This document shows, piece by piece, positions 8,262-13,671 of a stretch of 13,671 nt of DNA. The notes beneath the pieces were generated by a model. The model worked only from the letters and a program-made list of their open reading frames with translations. It did no database searches and was not told where the DNA came from. The stretch comes from an uncultured Aquincola sp. Its GTDB lineage: Bacteria; Pseudomonadota; Gammaproteobacteria; Burkholderiales; Burkholderiaceae. The position numbers and the translations under genes were made by a program. Location: the NCBI GenBank assembly GCA_937883885.1, contig CAKZXL010000610.1, positions 1 through 13,671 of the forward strand, written 5' to 3'. Position 1 is the stretch's first letter. Each line of letters opens with the position of its first letter.

Positions 8262-10004
8262 TTAGAAAATGGCCGGTTCCGGGCTAGCGTCCGGCCCTTG
8301 CAGGAAGTCGAAGTCGCAGCCTTCATGCGCCTGCGTCACATGCTGCTGGTACAGCCGGGTGTAGCCCCGGGCGGCGGCCGGCGGCGGCGGCTGCCAGGCC
8401 GCGCGGCGTTGGGCCAGTTCTTCGTCGGGCACCAGCAGCTGCAGCGAGCGGGCGGCCACGTCCAGGCGTATGCGGTCGCCGGTGCGCACCAGCGCCAGCG
8501 GCCCGCCGATGGCGGCCTCGGGGCTCACGTGCAGCACGCAGCTGCCGTAGTGGGTGCCGCTCATGCGCGCGTCGGAGATGCGCACCATGTCGCGCACGCC
8601 GCGGGCCAGCAGCTTCCGCGGGATGGGCAGGCCGCCCCATTCGGGCATGCCGGGCGCGCCCACCGGGCCGGCATAGCGCAGCACCATCACCGTGGTCTCG
8701 TCGCAGTCCAGGTCGGGGTCATTGCATTGCGCCACCATCTCGGCGGGTGAATCGAACACCAGCGCGCGGCCTTCATGGCACAGCAGCTGCGGGCTGGCGG
8801 CGCTCACCTTCATCACCGCGCCATCGGGCGCCAGGTTGCCGCGCACCACGGCCAGGGCGCCGTCGGCGCTCACCGGCCGATCCAGCGGGCGTATGGTCTC
8901 GTCGTCCAGGCTGCGGCGGCCGTCGATGTTCTCGCCCAGCGTGCGGCCGGTCACCGTCATCTCGCCCAGCGACAGGTGGGCGCGCACCCGGTCCATCAGG
9001 GCGGGCAGGCCACCCGCGTAATGGAAGTCCTCCATCAGCCGGTCGCCGCTGGGAAACAGGTTGGCCAGCACCGGCACCTGGCGCGCGATGGCGTCCAGGT
9101 CGTCCAGCGTCAACGCCACGCCGGCGCGGCGGGCCATGGCCAGCAGGTGCACCGCCGCGTTGGTGGAGCCGCCCAGCGCCATCTGCACCACCGCCGCGTT
9201 GCGGAAGGCGCCGGTCGTCAGCAGGTCGGCGGGCTTCAAGTCTTCCCACACCAGGCCGACGATGCGTTCGCCGCAGCTGGTGGCCATGCGCGTGTGGCCG
9301 GCGTCCATCGCCGGAATGGCGGTGCTGCCTGGCAGGGCCAGTCCCAGCGCCTCGACGATGGCCGTCATGGTGCTGGCGGTGCCCATGGTGTTGCAGGTGC
9401 CGGGCGCTCGGGTCATGTGCGCTTCCAGCTTCACCCACTCGGGCTCGCTGATGTGGCCGGCCTGGTACTCGTCCCAGAACATGCGGGTGTGGGTGCCGGC
9501 GCCCACGGTGCGTGGCGGCTGGCCGGGCTGCAGGTAGCGGTCGCTGAGCATCGGGCCGGCGGCGCAGAACAGCGTGGGCAGCCCGGCGCTGATGGCGCCC
9601 ATCACCGTGGCAGGGGTGGTCTTGTCGCAGCCGGCCAGCAGCACCACGCCGTCGATGGGCAGCGAGCGCAGCAGCTCTTCCACCTCCATCGCCAGGAAGT
9701 TGCGGTACAGCATGGTGGTGGGCTTGACCATCACCTCGCCCAGGCTCATGGCGGGCAGCTCGAAGGGCATGCCGCCGGCCATCAGCACGCCGCGCTTGAC
9801 GGCCTCGGCCCGCTCACGCAGGTGGGCGTGGCAGGGCGACAGATCGCTCCAGGTGTTGACGATGGCGATGATGGGATGGTCGAGCACGTCTTCGCGCCGC
9901 AGGCCCATCTGCTGCATGCGCTGGCGGTGTGCAAAGGCCCGCATGTCGGTGGCGGCAAACCAGCGACGGCTGCGCAGCTCGGCCAATGTTTTGCGTGGGG
10001 GCAT
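8262..10004 (-). CDS. IlvD/Edd-family sugar-acid (aldonate) dehydratase
   Basis: This 580-residue dehydratase is of the IlvD/Edd family. The length and three spaced cysteines, Cys58 ('SPCHAHL'), Cys126 ('GCDKTTP') and Cys204 ('GTCNTMGTAST'), match the [2Fe-2S] pentonate dehydratases such as Rhizobium L-arabinonate dehydratase and Caulobacter XylD. Lys128, next to Cys126, is the likely Mg-binding carbamylated lysine. It should remove water from an aldonate to give the 2-keto-3-deoxy acid that the next gene's aldolase can cleave. The ATG at 10004 is chosen because the protein then begins MPPRKTLAELRS, as in relatives, and because a regulator palindrome lies at 10026-10039. The upstream in-frame ATGs would run through that operator. 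No Shine-Dalgarno is evident. It is the first gene of the operon, divergent from the LacI-type regulator. Which aldonate it uses is not decidable here. Confidence 0.92.
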   Translation of the reverse strand: MPPRKTLAELRSRRWFAATDMRAFAHRQRMQQMGLRREDVLDHPIIAIVNTWSDLSPCHAHLRERAEAVKRGVLMAGGMPFELPAMSLGEVMVKPTTMLYRNFLAMEVEELLRSLPIDGVVLLAGCDKTTPATVMGAISAGLPTLFCAAGPMLSDRYLQPGQPPRTVGAGTHTRMFWDEYQAGHISEPEWVKLEAHMTRAPGTCNTMGTASTMTAIVEALGLALPGSTAIPAMDAGHTRMATSCGERIVGLVWEDLKPADLLTTGAFRNAAVVQMALGGSTNAAVHLLAMARRAGVALTLDDLDAIARQVPVLANLFPSGDRLMEDFHYAGGLPALMDRVRAHLSLGEMTVTGRTLGENIDGRRSLDDETIRPLDRPVSADGALAVVRGNLAPDGAVMKVSAASPQLLCHEGRALVFDSPAEMVAQCNDPDLDCDETTVMVLRYAGPVGAPGMPEWGGLPIPRKLLARGVRDMVRISDARMSGTHYGSCVLHVSPEAAIGGPLALVRTGDRIRLDVAARSLQLLVPDEELAQRRAAWQPPPPAAARGYTRLYQQHVTQAHEGCDFDFLQGPDASPEPAIF

Positions 10005-10025
10005 GGGGCGGTGATCCGTGTCGCG

Positions 10026-10039
10026 TGTTAGCGGTAACA
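10026..10039. promoter_or_regulatory. LacI-family (GntR-like) operator palindrome
   Basis: TGTTA-GCGG-TAACA has two perfect 5-bp arms and a central CG, as in LacI-family operators. It closely resembles the E. coli gluconate repressor GntR site, ATGTTA-N4-TAACAT. It lies in the 80-bp divergent gap, 22 nt upstream of the dehydratase ATG and 46 nt upstream of the regulator ATG. It is therefore the likely binding site of the divergently encoded regulator, controlling both directions. This was assigned by sight and by family knowledge. Confidence 0.7.
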
Positions 10040-10051
10040 TTAAGCGCGCAA

Positions 10052-10057
10052 CATAAT
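10052..10057 (+). promoter_or_regulatory. Possible -10 box (CATAAT) of the LacI-type regulator gene
   Basis: CATAAT matches TATAAT at five of six positions, 28 nt upstream of the regulator ATG. There is no good -35 at 17 bp; that place falls in the operator palindrome, which would suit autorepression. Weak evidence. Confidence 0.3.
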
Positions 10058-10084
10058 CGCTGCCATTCAGGGAAACCCGATGCG

Positions 10085-11167
10085 ATGAACGAAACAACGG
10101 CTGAGAACGGGCGCCGGCCGCGCCGCGGCCATGGACGCCCCACGCTGCACGACGTGGCCGCGGTGGCGCAGGTCACGCGCATCACCGTCTCGCGCTACCT
10201 GCGCGAGCCGCACCTGGTGGCGCCCGACACGGCCGAGCGCATCCAGGCCGCCATTGCGCAGACCGGCTATGTGCGCAACCTGCAGGCGGGCCAGCTGGCC
10301 AGTGGGCGCTCACGCATGGTGGCGGCGCTGATCCCCAACGTCGGCCATTCCATCTTCGGCGAGTCGATCCAGGGCCTGGTCGATGGCCTGCACGACACCG
10401 AATACGAGCTGCTGCTGATGCCCACCGGCTATTCGCTGGAACGCGAAGAAGCCCAGCTGCGCGCGCTGGCCGGCTGGGGCCCCGCCGCGCTGGTGGTCAC
10501 CGGCCGCCACCACACGCCCGGCGCGCTGCGCCTGTTGCGCGATGCGCAGCAGGCCGGCACGCCGGTGGTCGAGATCTGGGACTGCAGCCATGCCGCGCCA
10601 GCGGCCGATGGTGCACCGGCGCTGCCGCAGATCGGCTTCGACCACCATGCGGTGGGCCGCGCGGTGGCCGAGCACTTGTTGGCCCTGGGCCACCGCTCGC
10701 TCGCCTTCGTGGCCAGCGCGGTGTCGGAAGACTACCGCGCCAGCGACCGCTGCGAAGGCTTCTTGCAGGCGGTTCAGGCGGCCGGGGCGCAGGTGCGGGT
10801 GTTCCGCGCCAATGCGGGCGACGTGTTCGACGCCGGCCGCGCGCTGCTGGGCCCGCTGCGCAGCGCCGACCATGGCCGCATCACTGCCGTGGGCGTGGCC
10901 AACGACCAGCTGGCCTGCGGCCTGCTGCTGGAAGCCCAGGCCACCGGCGTGGCGGTGCCGCAGGCGCTGTCGGTGGTGGGCTTCGGCGACTTTCCGCTGG
11001 GCAACCAGATGCGCCCGCGCCTGTCCACCGTGCGCCCGCCGCGCGAAGAGATCGGCCGCGCCACCGCGCGCGCCCTCCTGGCCGCACTGGACGCCGAAGA
11101 ACCGGTGCGCGGCTGCGAGCTGCCCTGGCAGCTGATCGACCGGGGCAGCACCGGGCCGGTGGGGTGA
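10085..11167 (+). CDS. LacI-family transcriptional regulator, GntR (gluconate) type
   Basis: This 360-residue regulator has an N-terminal helix-turn-helix 'PTLHDVAAVAQVTRITVSRYL' (residues 19-39). A hinge helix follows ('LQAGQLASGRS', about 66-76) and then a periplasmic-binding-protein-like effector domain (about 78-350). The pattern is that of E. coli GntR: 'VT..TVSR.LR.P..V', 'AALIPNVGHSIFGESIQG', 'VVTGRHHTPG', 'VVEIWD', 'IGFDHHAVGRA', 'VGFGDFPLGNQMRPRLSTVRPPREEIG'. GntR-type repressors sense sugar acids, so an aldonate or its 2-keto-3-deoxy product may be the inducer. It is divergent from the catabolic operon, with a matching operator between them, so it is probably its repressor and autoregulator. 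The ATG at 10085 is the first sensible start before the DNA-binding domain; the ribosome site (AGGGA about 11 nt upstream) is weak. Confidence 0.92.
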   Translation: MNETTAENGRRPRRGHGRPTLHDVAAVAQVTRITVSRYLREPHLVAPDTAERIQAAIAQTGYVRNLQAGQLASGRSRMVAALIPNVGHSIFGESIQGLVDGLHDTEYELLLMPTGYSLEREEAQLRALAGWGPAALVVTGRHHTPGALRLLRDAQQAGTPVVEIWDCSHAAPAADGAPALPQIGFDHHAVGRAVAEHLLALGHRSLAFVASAVSEDYRASDRCEGFLQAVQAAGAQVRVFRANAGDVFDAGRALLGPLRSADHGRITAVGVANDQLACGLLLEAQATGVAVPQALSVVGFGDFPLGNQMRPRLSTVRPPREEIGRATARALLAALDAEEPVRGCELPWQLIDRGSTGPVG

Positions 11168-11174
11168 TTCGCCG

Positions 11175-11180
11175 TACAAT
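11175..11180 (+). promoter_or_regulatory. Possible -10 box (TACAAT) for the structured RNA / abi locus
   Basis: TACAAT matches TATAAT at five of six positions, and would start transcription near 11187, just before the first stem of the structured RNA at 11193. No good -35 is seen, since that place is inside the end of the LacI-type gene. Confidence 0.35.
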
Positions 11181-11192
11181 CCAGCCCAACAC

Positions 11193-11262
11193 ACCCGCCA
11201 CACGTCCTGATCTCGGTCAGGGTTCTGCATTCAGGCAGACGTGCAAAAGGCGGGTTTTCTTT
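11193..11262 (+). ncRNA. Candidate abiF-type structured RNA upstream of the Abi gene
   Basis: This short segment folds into nested perfect stems. P1 is ACCCGCC (11193-11199) with GGCGGGT (11249-11255). P2 is CACGTC (11201-11206) with GACGTG (11238-11243). Inside P2, P3 is CTGAT (11207-11211) with GTCAG (11216-11220), closing a 4-nt loop; the last pair is U-G. A weak P4 is CTG/CAG (11225-11227, 11232-11234). A CAAAA bulge (11244-11248) separates P2 from P1 on the 3' side. P1 is followed directly by TTTTCTTT (11255-11262), a transcription-stop-like tail. A conserved abiF RNA motif is known upstream of abiF genes, and AbiF-ncRNA pairs have been described as RNA-involving toxin-antitoxin or defence systems related to Cas13 ancestry. 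The gene that follows here is of that family. Whether this RNA fits the published covariance model was not tested; it could also be a plain leader terminator. Confidence 0.6.
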
Positions 11263-11291
11263 GGGCGGAAGTTGTTCCAACCGACGGATTC

Positions 11292-12186
11292 TTGGCCAAG
11301 GTTCCTTTCAGCAAAGTCGCCGCGACCCCTGAGCAGTTGCTGCAGAAGTTGAAAGACCGGGGCCTTGTCGTATCGGCTGCCACCGAACCAATGGCGCTGG
11401 CCTACCTGCGCGGTGTTGGCGGTTACCGCCTCAAAGGCTACTGGTTTCATGTGGTCGATCCGGCCACCAAGCGCTTCCCCGCCGGCTACACCTTCGAGCA
11501 AATTGCAGCGCGCTGCGAGCTGGACCGCGAGTTGAGAGCGGCCACCATCGAAGCCATTGATCGGCTGGAGGTGGCCATCCGCACGGTCATGGCGAACTAC
11601 CTGAGCTTGCGGCATTCACCGCACTGGTTCTTGAACACGGCCATCTTCAAGCCCACGCGCGACTGGGGCGTCGGCCAGCTGATCCGCAAGATCGAAGAGG
11701 AGGTGCGTCGCGCCGAGGGCAAGCGGTTCGTCGCGCACTACTTCAACCGCCACGACGATCCTTACCTGCCGCCAAGCTGGTCCATCAGTGAGTGCGTGAC
11801 CTTCGGATTGTGGTCACGCACCTACGCCATCCTGCGCGACGCGCGACAAGAAGGCCATCTCCAAGCGCTTTGGCGTTGATCAAGTGGAGGTGTTCCAGTC
11901 GTGGATCCACACGCTGACCGTAGTCCGCAATGTGGCGGCGCACCATGGGCAATTGCTGAGGGTGCGGCTGGGAGTGGCTCCTGCCAATTACAAATCTGCC
12001 GGCATCAAGTTCGCAGATCAAAAGTCGTTCTATGCAGCCGCGACCGTGGTGCACTTCCTTCTCGTCCAAACAGGTCTGCCGCATCGTTGGAAGGCGGAGT
12101 TGACGGCCATCTTCCAGCGGTACCCGGACGTCGAGCCGGCCGAACTCGGGTTTCCCGCGGGATGGACGACACAGCCAGGCTGGTAG
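11292..12186 (+). pseudogene. Abi-family (AbiF/AbiD, Abi_2) HEPN ribonuclease-like protein, frameshifted
   Basis: The first part (to the premature TGA at 11877-11879) reads 'PEQLLQKLKDRGL', 'LRGVGGYRLKGYWF', 'LDRELRAATIEAIDRLEVAIRT' and 'PPSWSISECVTFGLWSR'. These are hallmarks of phage-abortive-infection Abi_2 proteins. The second part, in the next frame, continues 'DKKAISKRFGVDQVEVFQSWIHTLTVVRNVAAHH', holding the HEPN R-x4-H ribonuclease motif (Arg210, His215 in the repaired protein). GCGCGAC occurs twice in tandem at 11834-11847. Removing one 7-bp copy joins both parts as 'AILRDKKAISKRFG', giving about 295 residues, the family's normal size. Start: TTG 11292 gives MAKVPFSK, like relatives' N-termini; GTG 11241 would lie within the RNA stem. 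Neither has a strong ribosome site. GC content is lower than in neighbouring genes. As sequenced, the protein would lack its catalytic motif. Confidence 0.75.
11834..11847 (+). repeat. 7-bp perfect tandem duplication (GCGCGAC x2) causing the abi frameshift
   Basis: Two adjacent identical GCGCGAC units occupy 11834-11840 and 11841-11847. Deleting one restores a continuous reading frame from 'WSRTYAILRD' into 'KKAISKRFG'. This identifies the duplication as the inactivating change, by slippage or a recent mutation. Confidence 0.8.
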
Positions 12187-12197
12187 ACGCCAGCCTG
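12176..12197 (+). terminator. Terminator-like hairpin at the end of the abi gene
   Basis: CAGGCTGG (12176-12183) and CCAGCCTG (12190-12197) form a perfect 8-bp stem with a 6-nt loop that begins with the TAG stop codon (12184-12186). The following bases are CGTTCTC rather than a strong T-run, so it is an imperfect intrinsic terminator. Confidence 0.4.
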
Positions 12198-12216
12198 CGT
12201 TCTCACACTCGCGGCT

Positions 12217-12260
12217 GCCGCCCGTCCTACAAATGGTTGCGTTTGGCGCCGACGGGTGGC
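12217..12260. repeat. 10-bp inverted repeat between abi and the TspO-like gene
   Basis: GCCGCCCGTC (12217-12226) faces GACGGGTGGC (12251-12260), nine Watson-Crick pairs and one G-T. CAAA (12230-12233) and TTTG (12242-12245) pair inside. There is no T-tail. It could be an operator or 5' leader of the downstream gene, or a boundary mark of the inserted abi segment. Confidence 0.4.
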
Positions 12261-12303
12261 ACGCCGCATGCCGGGCGATAGTCGCGCAAAGGCTGCCACC
12301 ACC

Positions 12304-12843
12304 ATGACCACCACCGCCACACGCCCCTCACTGCCCCCGATGCGCCGCGGGCAGGACCTTGCCGAGCCGCTGGCGCCCTGGAACAGGCCCACGCGCGCCG
12401 CCCGCTGGTGGAGCATGGGCGTGCCCCTGCTGCTGGTGCTTGTGGGCAACGGGTTGCTGTTCGCCACCGGCACGACCGGTGCCGACCCCGCCTTCAGCAG
12501 CCTGCGGCTGGCGCCACCGGGCTGGTTCGTCGGGCTGATGTGGGCATTGATCTTCCCGATGTGGGGCTATGCCCGCTGGCGGGTGTGGCAGGCCGGCGCC
12601 GTCGGCCGCCGCGCCGCCCGCTGGGTGGTGGCTTTGATGGCCTGGGGCCTGGCCTACCCGGTGCTGACGCTCGGCTTCGAGACCGGGCTGTCGGCCGTCG
12701 CGAACGTCGCCTCCCTGGCCTTGGTCATCATGACCACCCGTCGCGTGTGGCGCGCCCATGCGCCGGCGGCGCGCTGGCTCTACCCGTCGATCCTGTGGAT
12801 CGGCTTTGCCACTGCGCTGGGCCTGGCGGCCTGGTGGCGCTGA
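12304..12843 (+). CDS. TspO/MBR-family (tryptophan-rich sensory) membrane protein
   Basis: The 179-residue protein has about five hydrophobic segments and is Trp-rich. 'APPGWFVGLMWALIFPMWGYARWRVW' (about 70-95) corresponds to the TspO hallmark 'PP.W.FGPVWT.LY..MG.A.W.VW'. Later segments 'SAVANVASLALVIMTTRRVWR', 'AARWLYPSILWIGFATALGLAAWW' match its last two helices, which end 'L.PY..W..FA..LN'. Bacterial TspO proteins lie in the membrane and bind porphyrins or other hydrophobic ligands as stress or redox sensors. The match is divergent (no LN at the end of the last helix), so function is less sure. ATG 12304 is preferred; ATG 12268 and GTG 12256 would add 12 or 16 residues of low-complexity N-terminus. 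It is separate from the abi locus, and ligD follows 24 nt later on the same strand. Confidence 0.6.
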   Translation: MTTTATRPSLPPMRRGQDLAEPLAPWNRPTRAARWWSMGVPLLLVLVGNGLLFATGTTGADPAFSSLRLAPPGWFVGLMWALIFPMWGYARWRVWQAGAVGRRAARWVVALMAWGLAYPVLTLGFETGLSAVANVASLALVIMTTRRVWRAHAPAARWLYPSILWIGFATALGLAAWWR

Positions 12844-12867
12844 GGCACGGCCCATCCCATACCGCCC

Positions 12868-13671
12868 ATGGCCGACCCGCTGCAGCGCTACCGGGACAAA
12901 CGCGACTTTCGCGCCACGCCGGAGCCGCAGGGCGGCCAGGCCAGCGGCGGCGACCTGCACTTCGTGATCCAAAAGCACGCGGCGCGCAACCTGCACTACG
13001 ACTTCCGGCTGGAACTGGACGGCACGCTCAAGAGCTGGGCGGTGCCCAAGGGCCCCAGCCTCGACCCGCATGAGCGGCGCATGGCCGTGGAGGTGGAAGA
13101 CCACCCGCTGGACTACGCCAGCTTCGAGGGCACCATTCCGGAAGGCCACTACGGCGCCGGCCAGGTCATCGTCTGGGACAACGGCACCTGGCAGCCCGAG
13201 GGCGATGCCCGCGCCGGCCTCGCCGCCGGCAAGCTCAAGTTCCGGCTGCATGGCCACAAGCTGGCCGGCCGCTGGACCCTGGTGCGCATGCGCGGCCGCG
13301 GCAACGAGCGGCAGACACCCTGGCTGCTGATCAAGGAGCACGACGATGCGATGCGGCCGGCGGCCGAGTACAGCGTGACAGAAGCCGAGCCGGGCAGCGT
13401 GCTCAGCGACGCGATGATCGGCGCGGCGAAGGCGGCCACCAAGGCTGCGGCCACCAAGAAGGCGGCCAAAAAGGCGCCGTCGAAGCCCGCCGCCAGCACC
13501 AGGACGAAGGTCGCGACACCGAAGCCCGCCAAGACGGCTCAACGCACCACCGCCCCGCGCGTGCGCTTGCCCGAGGCCCTGGCCCCGCAACTGGCCACGC
13601 TGGTCGAAGGCGTGCCCACCGAAGGCGAGTGGCTGTACGAGATGAAGTTCGACGGCTACCGCCTGCTGGCC
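12868..13671 (+). CDS. ligD: Multifunctional DNA ligase D of bacterial NHEJ, N-terminal part (runs off the window)
   Basis: The first 268 residues are present. Residues about 28-165 are the 3'-phosphoesterase domain: His37, His43, Asp45, Arg47, His79 and Tyr83 correspond, at a constant offset of five, to the catalytic and metal-binding residues of Pseudomonas LigD (His42, His48, Asp50, Arg52, His84, Tyr88). A Lys/Ala/Thr-rich linker (about 186-230) follows. Then comes the start of the ATP-dependent ligase domain, with the nucleotidyl-accepting Lys260 in EMKFDGYR. The order phosphoesterase-ligase matches the Pseudomonas type; a C-terminal polymerase domain may lie outside. LigD with Ku repairs double-strand breaks by end joining; no ku gene is in the window. 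The ATG at 12868 gives MADPLQRYRDKRDF, a usual LigD N-terminus. It is 24 nt after the TspO-like gene. Confidence 0.95.
   Translation, partial: MADPLQRYRDKRDFRATPEPQGGQASGGDLHFVIQKHAARNLHYDFRLELDGTLKSWAVPKGPSLDPHERRMAVEVEDHPLDYASFEGTIPEGHYGAGQVIVWDNGTWQPEGDARAGLAAGKLKFRLHGHKLAGRWTLVRMRGRGNERQTPWLLIKEHDDAMRPAAEYSVTEAEPGSVLSDAMIGAAKAATKAAATKKAAKKAPSKPAASTRTKVATPKPAKTAQRTTAPRVRLPEALAPQLATLVEGVPTEGEWLYEMKFDGYRLLA

Noticed and set aside
8775..10031. Plus-strand open frame of 418 codons opposite the dehydratase
   Set aside because: It is compositionally odd (Gly/Ala/His/Gln), has no motif, and mirrors a well-supported IlvD/Edd gene, so it is a shadow frame.
10005..10040. Upstream starts for the dehydratase (ATG 10040 or 10097)
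   Set aside because: These would put the operator palindrome inside coding sequence and add residues unlike the family N-terminus. The start at 10004 fits relatives' length.
11884..12186. Short separate gene starting at GTG 11884
   Set aside because: It begins in the middle of a conserved Abi segment. The same frame upstream (from about 11848) continues the family sequence, so it is the C-terminal part of the broken abi gene, not an independent gene.
12328..13590. Minus-strand open frame of 420 codons opposite the TspO-like gene and ligD
   Set aside because: LigD catalytic residues on the plus strand are unambiguous. The minus frame spans two unrelated genes and shows no domain.

Overview
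The window looks like chromosomal DNA of a high-GC Gram-negative betaproteobacterium, most likely Burkholderiales (Roseateles/Rubrivivax/Ideonella-like). This is inferred from the roughly 70% GC genes, the Gram-negative porin ending in phenylalanine, the GcvA-type LysR end and the LigD that begins with a phosphoesterase domain. No RNA gene marker fixes the taxon.

Layout. Positions 1-168 hold the 3' end of a LysR-type regulator, which meets the next gene tail to tail. Positions 161-10004 hold one tightly packed minus-strand operon of nine genes. In transcription order these are: IlvD/Edd sugar-acid dehydratase, HpcH/HpaI aldolase, ABC ATPase, sugar-binding protein, two CUT1 permeases, outer-membrane porin, Gfo/Idh/MocA oxidoreductase and XylB-like SDR dehydrogenase. 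A divergent LacI-family regulator of the GntR type starts at 10085. A GntR-like palindromic operator (10026-10039) sits between it and the operon.

How these genes work together (inferred). Porin, binding protein, permeases and ATPase bring a sugar, glycoside or sugar acid across both membranes. The SDR and/or the Gfo/Idh enzyme oxidises it to an aldonate (or its lactone). The dehydratase makes a 2-keto-3-deoxy acid, and the aldolase splits that into pyruvate plus an aldehyde. This is a non-phosphorylative, Dahms-type scheme. No lactonase or kinase is present, and the exact substrate cannot be read from the sequence.

Positions about 11170-12186 are a small, clearly lower-GC insertion between housekeeping-like genes. 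It carries a compact, strongly structured RNA element (11193-11262) ending in a T-rich tail, followed by an Abi-family (AbiF/AbiD, Abi_2) gene with an RNxxAHH HEPN ribonuclease motif. This is the arrangement of the abiF-RNA/AbiF phage-defence or toxin-antitoxin loci that have been linked to the ancestry of Cas13. Here the protein gene is broken by a perfect 7-bp tandem duplication (11834-11847). Removing one copy restores a single frame of about 295 residues. This locus is the most interesting part of the window.

The right end has a TspO/MBR-like membrane protein (12304-12843) and the 5' part of ligD (12868 to the window edge), coding for an ATP-dependent DNA ligase of bacterial non-homologous end joining.
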